Part shown: positions 50,252 to 62,749 of the stretch, one piece after another
How the letters are laid out: each line of letters starts with the position of its first letter
Numbering within the stretch: position 1 is the stretch's first letter
Source: Caenorhabditis elegans
Lineage: Eukaryota > Nematoda > Chromadorea > Rhabditida > Rhabditidae
Direction of reading: 5' to 3'
NCBI RefSeq assembly: GCF_000002985.6
Contig: NC_003284.9
Location: 2,232,001-2,296,000 of the forward strand
Length of the DNA stretch: 64,000 bases
Program-made: the position numbers and the translations under genes
Notes under the pieces: generated by a model
What the model saw: only the letters and a program-made list of their open reading frames with translations
Databases searched by the model: none
Told to the model about the DNA's origin: nothing

Positions 50252-51477
50252 CTATGTTTTAGAAAAATGATTTTATTCTAGGCTATTAAAAATTGGATGC
50301 TTTATAACTCCACATTAATAAAGGTTTATAAATGAACACGTGTAATTTTTATAAAACTTCTACGGGCCCAAGAAAATACCAATGGGGCTATCCAAGTGCA
50401 TTTTTGTCCTTTTTTTGCCAAATTTTCCTGAATCAAGTAGAGACAAAAATGCACTTTCGCACCTTTGCATCCAATTTTCGTTTTTTTTTTTCAACTGACT
50501 TGACTGTTCAAAACAGTTTTGTATTTGAAAAAAGGTACAAAAAGGAGATCACAATGAGGCAAAAATGAATTTTCGTCCTAAAGTGGATTAGAAAAAAAGG
50601 AGCATAAAAGACAAAAAAGGGCAAAATAAATGAAACATGAACAAAATAAAACAAAAACGGCAAAATTATGATATAAACGGACTTTTAGAAAAATGCGGAA
50701 AAAAAATGAAAAACGTATACCTAATTTTCAGTTTTCAAACCACATTTGCTTACTATTAGTACAATAACATTTCATAAGTCGGAAATCAAACTAACCGACT
50801 CCCATATACAATTTCACGTATAAAAAATGAGTACTTCCTTTCTGACATCAAGTAAATGTATACAAGCTCCTTCGAAAAAATTATACTTTATCACGTCTTT
50901 CTGATGAATCAAGTCAAGAAAAAAGAGACAGGGACCTTTCGTCTACGCCGAGGCTGGATCTCTTCGTGCTTCTCTCTTTTCAAACTCTCGGAAAATTAGC
51001 TTGATTGGGTTCAAATTGAGTGTGCGTGATAAAACTTTGGCACCCCCACACACTTCCTGAAAATTCAATTAATTTTTCTTTGTTCAAAGGTGTTACTTGT
51101 TCGGGTTGGGATAACGTGCCTGGCAACATTGATATTTGAGAGAATAATAAATGTTAAGTTCAGGGGTCAATGATCGGTCAAGTGAAGGCGTTAATGAAAA
51201 CTAGGAAAACTAGGCTTTTTCCCCATTGAAGAATACATTGAAAATTGTAAATGTCACGCGTCGAGACATGCCAAACGGGAAAGGAAAAGATGAGGTCAAG
51301 AAGTGTTTTGTCTTTAAGGGTATCAATTTTTTCTTATTCGCATGTTTGGTGATAAAACAAAGAGCGCTTAGAACCAGAATTCAAACTAGTTGCAAAAAAA
51401 TCTTCAATGTCCATTTTCGTACAGTTTTCTCAATTGTTTTTGTAAAGCTTGAAAAAATAAAGTACATACATAGCAGT

Positions 51478-51900
51478 GGCAGGCGACAAACGGCAAATTG
51501 GCAGCTTGCCGAAAATGAAAATTTCCGGCAAATCAGCAAACCGGGAACTAGAGAATTAGCCGATTTGTCAAATTTACCGGTAAACCAGATTGCCTAGAAT
51601 TTTCGGCAAATTGTGAAATCTACACAATTGCTACAGGACCTCCCTTTATGAGGGGTCTAAAAAATGCCTGAATTTTTTCATAAGAAATAGTGATTGGTAT
51701 CGAATTCAGCATACCATAAAAAAACAAAAATTAGAAGCCAAAAATTGAAAAATCGACAGCAAAATTGTATATTAATTTAGTTTAATTTTATTTTTCAAAA
51801 ATTTGACCCTTTCCGAAACAATGGGAATTTCTGGTAAATATTTCGAAAACCTCAATTTTTTGCTATTTTTCTGGCAATTTTTGAGAACCCGGAATAATTA
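51478..51900. repeat. Two adjacent repeat fragments
   Basis: 51478-51600 is made of 'ggcaaattggcagcttgccg' and 'aaatttccggcaaatcagc' words, related to 29618-29893. 51615-51900 shares ordered blocks (for example 'gaattcagcataccataaaaaa' and GTTGAAAAATCGAC-like) with 8690-8960. Confidence 0.55.
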
Positions 51901-52010
51901 AAATTTAAACAAAGAGTCTTGGCAGGCTGAATCAGATCGAATATTAATTTTTCATGAAACAGGTCAGAAATGTCTTGGCTCCTCAAAACGTGATTTTCAA
52001 ACAAAATCAA

Positions 52011-52016
52011 TTTATT
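52011..52016 (-). other. Polyadenylation signal for sav-1
   Basis: TTTATT on the + strand, i.e. AATAAA in the gene's sense, lies 137 nt after the sav-1 stop at 52153. Confidence 0.6.
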
Positions 52017-52152
52017 CTCTGGAAATTTACAATTTTACACAACTGAACTATTAATGAGCATTCAAAAAAAACCTGCAGCTTACTACATCCCAACACACAA
52101 ATTGGCAAAAAAAAAACAAATGCAAGACTAAAATCGAAATGTTTCATTGTTT

Positions 52153-55100
52153 TCAATTCTCGTTGATCCTCGCAGGGGGCGGTCTTGAGACATCCCGTCG
52201 ATGAATCTCTCGGTTCAAAACATTTCGCTTCTTCTCATATCTAAAATATATCTGATGATTGATGTTTTCAAAAAAAAAGATGATCACAAGATTTTTTTGT
52301 TTGAGCTACTTACTTTTTCACAATATCGAACACTTCTTGTTTGTAAAGCTTCATCATCAGGTGTTCGTATTCCGTCAGCTGCTCGAAATTGAACAAATCC
52401 CACTGAAAATCGATTTTTCAGCAAAAAAAATTATTTCTGGCTCTCGCAAAAAAAAATACCTCTAACAGGTGGTCCAGCGACGAATCCGATTGAGCATACA
52501 TCAGTAGCCAGGGTGGCAGTTCTTTCTCCTCTATAATGTGCAGATTGGCATTCAAATCCACTTGGGAGCGGCTAGCAACATTTACAGATTCCGTTCGAAA
52601 AATTGGATTTGATATACCAGGGTGCTCGTATTGTGTTCTCTTCATTTCTTCACTGAAACAAACATTGTTTTTCTTTCGCTATAATAAAAAGCTTGTTCAC
52701 TCACTGATAGTAAAAAACTCCCTTCTCCGGATCGAAAAACTTCTTCCATCCAGGCTTGAGACTTTCATGAACAAAAGGATGAACCCAATGAGTTCGCCGG
52801 TTGGCATGATCAACGTAGTATGGCTGGTTTTCTGTGGTGAATTCTACAGCCCAGTTTTCCGGCAGTGGAATATCACTTGAACAGTCTAAAAACATAATTT
52901 CCAAGCAGTTCTTTAACACCAGAAACTTACCACAAGAAGATCGATATTGTTGAATTGTCATCAAATGTTCACTGGGAAGAGTTTGAAGCGATTGGAATCT
53001 TGGCGGTTGAGGGGAAGCCAGCCTTTTTTCACTGAAAATACTATATATAAATGCAGACTAATTTTCCTTCAAGGGCGAATCTTTTTCTTTTTATTTTTAA
53101 TTAGTTTTTTATTTAATTATACTTTTGAAATTATGAAAAATATAATACTCTTCAAACTTTTCATTAAAAAATTTGAAAAATTTTTCAATATTTGTTAAAT
53201 CCGGAACAATTGAAAAAATACCTTTTTTTAAATTGTTTTATGGTACTTTAAAAATTTCAAAAAATAAAAAGATGATATGTTTACCTTAAATTCTAAAATA
53301 TGAGATAAAAAACAAATTTTTTTAGTTTCCGATCAACGAAGAAAACTAAACGTAAAATAAATTACCAAAATCGCAAAAGCAAAAAAAAAGTCTCATTACG
53401 AATTTCGTTAACAAATTTTTAAAGCAAAAAACTTACATCACGCTGAGTTCCCGTGTGCCCTGTTCTACATTACCAATCGAGTGTGAGGCTGTCAGTGACT
53501 TCCTTGGAACATACCGCAGTGCTCCTCTACAAAATATCCAAATTATCATAAATATTAATAAGATATCACCGTCGTTTCATTGAGAACCGATTAAATTGTA
53601 CGACACGGCAATCTAAGGTCAAGTTGACGTCCTCCATGGTTCTTGTTTTTGCTTCAAAAAAGAAAAGAGTAGGGGGTTTTCACCTTAGTTTTTAATTTAG
53701 TAGTTTGAATAACTTTTCCAGCAGAAAACTGAATTCCGTTGTGATTTTGAATTTGGAAAACCCGTATTTGAATAAAATTTGCATAACAATATTGCTTCTA
53801 GTTCTTTTTAAAAATTGTCAGTGCTTTATAATAACCGCTTACCTGTTGAAGCTTCTTGAAGAGAGTACGTAGTTGTTTCGTGCTCCAAATGAAGTAGACG
53901 GCTCGTCGGATGGCTCCGTGTAGACATCGTTTTCACTGGAAAGTGAAAACTCAGATTTAAAATTTTTATCACAACGGGGATTTTTAGTACAAAGGTGCCT
54001 ACTAAAATAGCAGCTCAAATAATTGTGCGTGTTATGGTTTAAAAGTGGTGTAGTCGAAATTTTTGTGATTGTTTTTTTAGACTCGTAATTGTCTGAAAAC
54101 ATCGAATTTCAAAATGGAACTTCTTGAAAACTTCTCAATAAAAAGTTATGGCGGCTCAAATATTGATCCAAAATTTGAAATTTGAAATTCGACAGACTTG
54201 TCAATGTCGCAGTGGTTGGAAACTAACTTTCTTGAAATCACCGATCAATGTCGGGTATACAAGTTGATCATCTTCCGTTTTCAACTTGCTTTAGGTACAT
54301 TTAAAATCGATGGAGGACCAAAAGTTACCAAATTTTACCAAATCTGGTCCACCATAGGCCATAAACAAACCTACCTAAATCGATTTGATTTCAAAAAATT
54401 TAGTTTCCCTCTGCTGGAACATTGAGAAGTGGGTTAAATTTCAAATTTTAAACAATTTTAGGTCACTTTTTGAGTCGCCATAACTTTTTTTTATTAGTTT
54501 CCAAAGAGTTTCATTGAGAAGTTTGGTGTTTTGAAACATGTCCGTGTCTAATAAAGCAATAAAAAAATTTGACTACAATACCTTTAATAGCTTGATAGTG
54601 CTTTTTTGTACGAGTTTTTTCATGGAAAACCAAAAAAATGTCATATTCTAAAAAAACGAAACAAAGCATTGTTTCGTTTCGATTCCAACATTGACTTTTA
54701 ATATGATTTGAATCTGAGTCACTAGAAAAACGGATGCATGTAAGCACAATGACGCTTTTTCAAAAATATTCAAACCAAAAAAAAACCAAACCTAGCCGTA
54801 GATCTTGAATGAAGTCTTTCAAATTCCATTTCCTTCAAATCATTCAGATCGAAAAAGTCTTCTTGATGCTCAATATCATCCAGATCATCGGCTTCTTCGA
54901 CACTTGGATTTTCCGAATGATACATCTGAATTTCAGGCGGTGGTGTACTTGTTGGTGGTGGGGGTACGGATGACAAAATCAGTGTCGAGGCGGCAATAGG
55001 ACTTCTTCGAGTTCTGCTCACAGCAGTTGCTAAAATTTGTGCACTTTTATAATTCATACGCTAAAAATTGTAAAAAGCTCAAATCAAATACCTGCCAGTG

Positions 55101-55188
55101 ACGGAACTGTTGGTGGGCTCTCTCGTTTCACGTATTTACCCTGTGTTCCTTCTACCGACGTTACAGGTTTCCTTCGAGAGAATAGCAT
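52153..55188 (-). CDS. sav-1: Salvador homologue, WW-WW-SARAH scaffold
   Basis: Minus-strand exons: 55188-55092, 55029-54792, 53935-53843, 53526-53437, 53031-52931, 52885-52705, 52652-52460, 52402-52314, 52240-52153; 389 residues, close to human SAV1. Salvador binds the Hippo/MST kinase through SARAH-SARAH pairing and helps it activate Warts/LATS. Visible domains: WW1 about 213-243 (LPENWAVEFTTENQPYYVDH, ending THWVHP), WW2 about 251-278 (PGWKKFFDPEKGVFYY, ending TQYEHP, with tyrosine for the second tryptophan), and a SARAH helix from W332 (WDLFNFEQLTEYEHLMMKLY) to about 375. The N-terminal half is disordered, with a proline run and an acidic patch (EEADDLDDIEHQEDFFDLND). The ATG sits one base after a TTTGCAG acceptor. 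One donor is GTTTGG (after 54792), which is weak but keeps frame. From memory, C. elegans sav-1 is T10H10.3 on X. Confidence 0.93.
54039..54587. mobile_element. TTAA-ended MITE in sav-1 intron 2
   Basis: It starts TTAAAAGTGGTGTAGTCGAA and ends TTTGACTACAATACCTTTAA, with TTAA at both ends. The interior shares 'tgtcgcagtggttggaaac' and 'gagtcgccataactttttt' with the other copies. It is 549 bp, about 140 bp longer than its sisters through extra interior sequence (about 54260-54420). Confidence 0.7.
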
Positions 55189-55368
55189 ACTGCAAACAGA
55201 AAAACAATTGAATAGGGTCTTGAAACGAAAGCAGAAAGACAAATAAAAAGATGAGAAGTTTTTGCCATCACTTTTTATGAATTTATGCATTTTTAGACAG
55301 TCGACAAAAAATCTAAACTCTTGTTGGAAATTCGAAATGTGTGGTAATAAAATTTGCTTTAAAGGTGG

Positions 55369-55777
55369 TGTAGTCGAAGTTTTTCATCGATTTATTAGAC
55401 TTATAATTGCCTGAAAACATCATGTTTCATAATGAAACTTTTTGAAAATTTTTTTAAAAAAAGTTATGACGGCTCAAAAAATGGCCTAATATTAGTTAAA
55501 ACTTGAAATTTGACAGACTTTTCAATGTCACAGCGGCTGTTGAAAACGCAAGACAATTGACGTGTATACTTAAAATTTGACGGTGATTCCAAAAAAAATT
55601 GTTTCCAGCCGCTACTAGTCGGTCAAATTTCCAATTTTAACTAATATTAGGCCATTTTTAGAGCCATTATAACGTTTTTTTGAAAAATTTTCAAGAAGTT
55701 TCATTATGAAATTCGGTGTTTTCAGACAATTTTAATTCTAATAAAACAATAAAAAAATTCGACTACACCACCTTTAA
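55369..55777. mobile_element. Complete TTAA-ended MITE upstream of sav-1
   Basis: It starts TTAAAGGTGGTGTAGTCGAA and ends TTCGACTACACCACCTTTAA: the terminal 20 bases are perfect inverted complements. It sits about 180 bp upstream of the sav-1 start, inside the presumed outron or promoter. Confidence 0.8.
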
Positions 55778-57066
55778 CGTCTCGCGTGACCCAATTGAAA
55801 GTGATACGGTTTTCAAAATTAAAACAGAAAAAATTGTGACTAATCGGCAAATAATAAAAAAAAATTTTTAAGAACGATAAGATAGAGAAAAATCAAAGGA
55901 ATGTAACAAACTTGAAGCTCCTAGCAGCTTCACGATGATAAAAGGCTCAATGTCAGTGAGGGGAGAAAAATCAAAGTGACGCGGAAAAATAGTGAACTCA
56001 TCCCGGAGAGTCAAAACAGCAACATGTGTTACTGGCGTATTGTGTGTATGTGAGTGTGTCGCTGTCTGTGTGAATGTGCCGGTGTCAACCAACTCGGCGT
56101 TCTAAGACGTGATGAGAACCGAACAAGAGCGACACAACGTTGTGTAGAGGAAAAATGAATGAAAGACGCAGAGATGTAGATAAGTAGTACAGTTCTGTCT
56201 ATGTCTCTACTATGCAACCCGTCGTCTCGCGTTTTTAATGACTATTATAAGCGTCTGCGAGGACTGCCTGCCTAGGCCTATACCAGGACAGCAGTATAGA
56301 TAAAAAGGGAGGAAATGCGTTGGAATGCGCAGAATTGGAAGAAAGAGGTGGAATGTGATATAATGTAATGTTTTATTTACATCTTATGCAAAAACAATTA
56401 CCGTTGCAATTAATTGCGAAAATGGTGGAACAATACGAAAAGGGAGAATAGAGAAATTGAAAAGTTTGCCTCACAGAAACAACTTTTGTGTGTGTATGTA
56501 CAAGCATGTACATTTATGCGCCTTTTGTCTAACATGTGTAGTTGTGTTTTGGTTGAGCTAAAGTTATTGTCGAAAATGTTTGGGCAACGCAAAGAACTGA
56601 GCAGAAAACCGGTGAAGAAAAAACAAAAAAAAAGAAGAAGACAAGCCATGTTGCTCTGATATGACGGGTTTGTAAAGAAATGATGGAGGGTTACAAGTGA
56701 TGATAATCATTTAGAAAACCATGTCACATTCCAGTTTTGTGATTCATCACACAATACATATCGATTTCTTGAATATTAGTGTTATGTACACAAGACAAGT
56801 GTTATCTAATTCGAAAGTTTGGGCGTATTTCTTGATACGCCCACGTCCTGGTAAAATTTTAAATATAATAAAAAATTAGTAAAACATTAAAATAAAATAT
56901 GAAAATTTAGTTTTTTTTAAGCATAATAAAAAACCAAATAGAACGCTTGAATCGAATGAGTTTTTGAAATACAAAAATGCTAATTTTTGTCAAAAAATAT
57001 TACATATTTCTTTTTCAGAAATAATTGCGGTTTTTGTTATTGCAATTTTGAACTTAAAACAATATT
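55778..57066. promoter_or_regulatory. Upstream region of sav-1
   Basis: No gene is seen. 55920-56340 is C/G-richer, with TGTGTG runs and a segment CCGTCGTCTCGCG near 56220, and probably contains the sav-1 promoter. 56341-57066 is AT-rich with nothing I can identify. Confidence 0.4.
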
Positions 57067-57397
57067 TTAAGGTGGGGTACCGAAATCTGCGGAATATTTT
57101 GAATTGACTTCAAATTTTCCCATATTCGCATTGGAGCGCGCTTGCATCGTTTTTAATTCAGCGAAATTAAATAAAATAAACAAAGAAAATTGAACGATGC
57201 ATGCGCGCTCCAATGCGAATTTCTTTGGGCGCGCATTTGAAAAAAATGATGCGGGTACAAACGAAAAACATGATTTCAAACTTAAATATAAAATCAGAGA
57301 AATTTTTTTGATTTTTTTCACATCGATATTCAGAATCAAGGGAAAATTTAAAGTCAATTAAAAATACATTTCCCAGAATTTGGTACTCTACTTTTAA
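57067..57397. mobile_element. TTAA-ended MITE, GGGTACCGAAATC family
   Basis: It starts TTAAGGTGGGGTACCGAAAT and ends AATTTGGTACTCTACTTTTAA; TTAA flanks both ends. The interior carries a strong inner palindrome: GCATTGGAGCGCGCTTGCAT near 57129 and GCATGCGCGCTCCAATGCG near 57201. It is noncoding. Confidence 0.65.
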
Positions 57398-57728
57398 ACG
57401 TTTCAGACATCAAGAAAAAATGACAGCCTTTTCTAACGAATAAAAAAATTAATCAAAAATGTGTTGGTCGCTTCAAGCTCAAAACCTTTAAGCTCAAACC
57501 TCAAACTGAGCCCACATAAAATTTTTCATCCAGATTCATTAGTATTTTCATTATTACTTAAATAGAAAAACTATATAATTATTTTGCAGAAAAAATTTAT
57601 TTGAAGATTTAGTGTGTCTGTTCTAGATGCAAATCTGTAAAAACAATTAAAAGCAGGATTTTAAAAAGTTTTTTGAAACTTTTTTCATTTTCCTGCAATC
57701 AATCACTACATTTTAATCTGAAAAAAAA

Positions 57729-57742
57729 ACACACACACACAC
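57729..57742. repeat. (CA)n microsatellite
   Basis: A run of about seven AC dinucleotides directly after a poly-A tract. It is a simple repeat with no evident role. Confidence 0.9.
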
Positions 57743-58329
57743 ATATGCGCAAAAAAGTGTTCGATAGGAATATTCCTCTTATCTCAGTTATCTCATCTAT
57801 CGCCTGACCTTATTTTCCCGTCATTCAATAAATTTGCATACCGACGTTTTGAAAGAAAAGAAAGCAAAAAAGGCGTTGAAGTGGAAGAAGACGGCGTAAA
57901 AACATGACGAACATCATTAAGATCCCATCTGAATGTCTTTTCGTACTGCCGCCCTCGATACTGTTCGCGTAGTGGGCAATTTGTTGCAAATTTATCGAGA
58001 ACGCCGGGATTAGAACAACGAAAAAAAAACTTTGAAAGATAGAAATGACGTCGAGAAGATTTGCGGGCGAATTTTCGAGTGGTCAGACAGGGACTTTGCA
58101 AGGTAAACATGTATATCGAGATGTTTGATAACTATGTGTAAATGATTAAAAATAGGTTTTAAACATTTTTTACCTGGATATTGTCAAGGCGAAATTGTCA
58201 GACTTATTGTTCAGAGTTCTTCTTTTGATTTTTGTAAGTTTTACACACAAAACATTTTAACTGAAAGGAAACGAAAACAAAAAAACAGGAACATTTAATA
58301 GAGAATATATACGGTATATGAAAATGTTT

Positions 58330-59935
58330 TAATGTAAATATTTTATGATTTTTTGAACTTTGGAAAAATCTCATATTTTTGCCACTTTTTTAAGTCGTCG
58401 ATCCACACAAAATTTACCTTTGAATTTTAGGTACTTGTGTATTATACCCTTGCCATTTTAAAAATAAATTTTTTTAAATTATAAAATAAAAACGTGTGGA
58501 ATTTCAGGCCTAGGAAAACACCGTTCCTAAGCCTAACGAGGAAAATGGGTAATACGTTTAATTTAAACGAATAAATTAATGGAAATTTGACTAATTTTCA
58601 AAATTGGGGGAGTTTAATACACAAGTACCGAATTTTATAATTTATTTAGGTTTCAAATGATAAGATTTAAACATTTTAGGTATTGAAATTTTCGAAAAGT
58701 GGCAAAAATTCATTAATTGGCATTTTTTGGCTGTCAATTAAAAACTTTAAAAATGTTGCTTAAAAATAGTTTTACTATAATAATTGGTCATTTTTGCATC
58801 ATATATTGTATGGTAAATTTGGTATTTGGTAAATTTGGTAAATTGGTACGGGTATGGTCAAAATTCTGAGCGTCATTAAAACCATTCGAAAAATTGCGCT
58901 GAAAACATCTGAAAAAAATAAAAATCATGGAAACCGCTTAGAAAATAAAAATTATGATTTTTTTTTGAGTTTTATGAAAATTGAATTCATAATGTTTTTT
59001 GTTAACCGTGACCAAGTCGCGCAAATCTTCTAAGCTGATTAAGTTTATCATTCTGTCTTCTTTTCCACTGTTTGTCCTGTCATGAATCATCAAATTCCTG
59101 TTGCTTTGACCTTAAAATATTAGAAAAAAAAAGAGAAAAGAGCACTTGTTCATCCGATCACCCATTGTGCAAATTTTTACTGTCTGCTCCAATCAAGTTT
59201 GCCTTGAAGTAGCCTATTTCGGGATTGACCCTTAATGCCGACGGGACGGTCAATCGTTCTGTGATTTGTCACACCAAACAAGCCTGAACAAAAGTGTGTG
59301 TTTGTGTGTTCTTCCTCCTTCAACTCTCCTGCAAGTTGACCCACTCTTTCGATATTGTTCTGTTTGTGTTTTGGGGGCAACGGTATCAACTGGAAACGAA
59401 AAGAATGAAGCGTGCGCAAGTCAAGAGAGACAGCGTTAACCGTTCGGCACCCCTATTTGCACTTGTCTCCAAAAATTGGTGTTTCATTATTTTTCCTCAC
59501 AACTTGAAATGTGTTTTATGTACATGTTTTCCTTAGTTACAGTTACTCTGTTCATCGAAATTGTTTGTAGACTCGATATGTAATTTAACATTTCAATCAA
59601 ACATTTTTCATAATTGTCAGAAAGTGGCAAGTATCTAGATTTCAGCTAACATAATTTCTTTTGTTTCTTGTGAAAATTCAGTTTTCACCAGTTTTTTGAA
59701 AGTCGTCGATATGAACACTCATATTTCAAAGTTATAGAAGTTCCAGCATGTGACAATGCTTTAGATTTCTCCAGAAATTGTTCACACTTTTTTGATTTCA
59801 AATAATACATTTTCAATTTTTTTTTGAAAATTTATAATATTTAGTTATGATATTCATTTGTTTTAGCACTATAAAAAATTGTTTTAAAGCATTTTACCAC
59901 ACGGCCGTAGTCCACATTCGAAACAGATTTGTCCA
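58330..59935. repeat. Noncoding region with two GGAGTAGCG-family remnants
   Basis: 58370-58400 ('ctcatatttttgccacttttttaagtcgtcg') and 59690-59715 ('accagttttttgaaagtcgtcgat') are cores of the palindromic family. GGCCGTAGTCCACATTCGAA near 59903 is an eroded end. 59140-59480 is C/G-richer but has no clear gene. A duplicated 'ggtaaatttggta' run lies at 58813-58840. Confidence 0.4.
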
Positions 59936-60861
59936 AGAACATAGTGTTATTCCATTTTTGTGTAACCCGTATAACTAACTATTTTTTCTAAGAAACATTT
60001 GCAGAAAATGCATTTTCTGACAAAAGAATGCATATATCACACACACACACTATAAAAGTTCACACCCACCACCACTCTAGAAAAATGTTGTTTCTTCTTT
60101 CTCTTTCTCACATCTTCATTCCTTTTCTACTCGCACTTCTTCAGTACTCATGTACATGTCAGATGTTGTCTTCAAACCTTCTCAAGCCTTGATTTTTGAG
60201 TTTTCGTGTCAGAGCGTGCCTTGAAAAGTTCGTGTGCTCTGGACTCTAAGGTCAGGCAACATGAAAAAAAGCAAAAAGGATGGGTGAAAGGAGGCAAAAT
60301 GTTTATATTTCAGTATCCTCATAAAAATGTTGATATTTTCTATCAACAAAAAAGCAAAAGAATTTTCTCTACCTTCATTTTATATGTTCACGTTTAAACT
60401 TGAACCTTCCAGTGGTCTTGTTCTATTCTATCTTGAGCTCTATTTCTAATTTTGATTGGAATGTTTGCCAGATAATAGATTACGGCAAAGTGTGAAGAAA
60501 ACTGAGACCAAAAAAAAAACGACATTCGATGTAGATTCCGGCAAAATAATCAATTCCGGTTCTTGACCGATTGACATCCCGACTGCCCCCACCTCTTTCG
60601 GCCATTTCCCGCAAATATCGAATGCATACAAATTGTTATGGGGGGTAGGCTTTCAAAGTCGCAAGTTTTTTTAGGTTCTCAGTCTTGTCGATTCTCTTTT
60701 TCCTTTTCTTATCCCATCGTTTTCACGTACTGTTTTGTTTTTGAGGTTGTTCATTCATTATGAAATTAACTATGCATTTCTAGAAACTATTATGGTTTGA
60801 TCTTCTGTATCAACCGTTTTTTCTTGTTTTGAACGTTCTGTGATCTCATTTCCTTCAACAG

Positions 60862-60990
60862 ATGCAAGTTTTTTTTCTGACAGATGACGAAGGTGAACCT
60901 ATCAATGTAGAGTTCAACGATATTATATCAACCACCTATCCAAGTAACAAATTTATGAGTATCACTTTTGTAGTTTGCCAATTATTTTAA
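60862..60990 (+). CDS. Candidate exon or 42-aa ORF upstream of qsox-1
   Basis: An ATG at 60862 lies immediately after an acceptor TTCCTTCAACAG. The frame reads MQVFFLTDDEGEPINVEFND, then IISTTYPS, and stops at 60988-60990. A donor GTAACA follows 60943, so this could be a 5' exon. A second acceptor (TTTCTGACAG, ending 60877) lies inside. The acidic, low-hydrophobicity peptide looks coding rather than random. Splicing to the qsox-1 first exon at 62750 would join out of frame with the QSOX signal peptide and stop after about 33 further codons. It may be an unannotated small protein or a 5' exon of a longer transcript. Confidence 0.3.
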   Translation: MQVFFLTDDEGEPINVEFNDIISTTYPSNKFMSITFVVCQLF

Positions 60991-62749
60991 ATTGAGAAAA
61001 ATAGTAGTAAACACATGTTTTCATATTCTTAAATTTTGTTCAATTACAGTTTTTTGTTGTGAATTTTGTAAATTTCCGATCTGAAAAAAATGTGATTGAA
61101 ATTAATACGAGGGCTGTTTTTAGGACCACAAATTTAAAATATAGATGTATACAGCGCTCTAAGAAAATATCAAAAACGTTGTAAAAAAATTTTCACATAA
61201 TTTGTAGGAATTTTCTGTTTCTATTTTAGTGTGGAAAAAATAAAAGAAGCGTGATAATGATTTTCGCTCATCAAAGTGACGTCATTTTTGAAATTTTTGC
61301 ACTGCTGAGCAAATACATGAGACTTTCTTGATTATTTTGCTAAAAATTTGATATGAAAAACAGTTTGTCAATTTTCCCGACATTTTTCCTTTAAAAAAAA
61401 AGGAAAATTTAGGTTTATATTTAGCACAATTTTAGGTTTTTATTGAATTTATATTTGGTAATCAATTTTTCTTTACGGAAAAATTGGCTGAAAAATTGGC
61501 AAACTGTGATTTACAAAAAATATTAAAGAAAAAAGGAATTCAGAAGTTTTTTTTGTTGCTTTTGTTTCAATTGCTTTAAGGGCAGCAAAATTGAAAAAAA
61601 AAATTTCAAAAAATAAAAAAAATTGCATAAATATTTTTTCAACTTTATTTGGTCATTACGGTCTATTTTCTTTCAATTAAAGCAAGAATTTTTTTGCGGT
61701 TTTTTATTTATAACCTTTTTTATTTAAAAATAACCTGTTCTTAGAAGTAGTAAATACCATATGTTTTCTATTACTGCAGCACTTAATCATGAAAGGTTTT
61801 TGTTGATTTTAAAAATATCAGTAAACGAAACTAAAAGAAATGGTTGAACATTACTTTTTCAGTTGACACTTTTTGAATCAAAACTAAGGATAAATTTATG
61901 CAGCCAAAGTTGAGCAACGATGTGCATCACTAATAGAGAAAGTATAGTAGTAGTTTTGCAATTTTTTAATACTGTACACAATCTAGCTTAATGAAAATAA
62001 CATCAAAACATTGATTTAAATTTTTTTTTACATTACTTCATTTTTCTATTCAACACTATTTTAATTATAAGATTCATTAATTTTTCAAAGATTTTGAATT
62101 CAGTAATATTCATAGAGTTTTTGTTGACTAAATATATAACTCAGATTGGTTCCGTTGGTTTCAAACGACCTTCTTATCAGTGAAACTTCTTTAGTCACTC
62201 CTCACATCTTTCAATTTTATCTCTTTGATTAGTTCCACCTTTAATATGTATGTATTCGTTTCACTTTATGATTCGCTTTTCTTGCATTTCACAGTTCTTC
62301 TTTCCATTTGATAGATCCTCTTTCCCACTTGTGTTTTTGTTTGCACTGTTCCAGTTGTCCAACTATGTTTGTTAACAGAGTGTCTGCAGCTGCTGGTGCC
62401 CTCCTCCTTCTCCGTTAAATTCAAATATATTCAAAACAGCCGTTTTCCAATTCCCGCCTTTCCGTGTCCTTATAAAACGTGACGTAGAGTTTGGAATCAA
62501 CATACTTGCATTCAAAAGCATGTCACTAGAAACTTGAGTCCCTGCTGATCTGTGGAAAAAAACGACAATGAAAAAAGAAAACAACTTGTTTTTCGTGTGC
62601 ACTTGGATTTTCTCTGTTATTTATCAAATGATTTTCCGGGGAACACCACTTCTATGAACCCTCACCTCGTGTCTTATTTTTTTCTTTTTTTTTGCTCCTA
62701 CTTGCTCCCACTCATTCTCCAACTCATCCCTCACTCATGATATTTCCAG
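60991..62749. promoter_or_regulatory. Upstream region of qsox-1
   Basis: AT-rich with no gene signals until about 62150, then C/T-rich runs to 62740. It ends in the acceptor ATATTTCCAG directly before the qsox-1 start codon at 62750, a likely trans-splice site. Confidence 0.4.

Larger units (their letters stand above)
42338..52010. other. Long gene-poor interval
   Basis: Nearly 10 kb without a convincing gene. Open frames are short, lack paired splice signals, or depend on TTG starts. It holds several palindromic and tandem repeats (listed), a fragment near 45110-45170 related to the GGTGGTGTAGTCGA family ('tgtcgcagcggtaggaacttaa'), and otherwise AT-rich sequence. Distal regulatory DNA or noncoding RNAs cannot be excluded from sequence alone. 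Confidence 0.45.

Noticed and set aside
51226-51597. 123-codon + strand ORF
   Set aside because: It depends on a TTG start and its last third runs into a GGCAAATTGCCGG-type repeat, so it is a chance frame.
57793-58110. 105-codon minus-strand ORF with an ATG start
   Set aside because: No acceptor before the ATG, no family resemblance, no domain pattern and unremarkable codon use. Length alone is not enough in this window.
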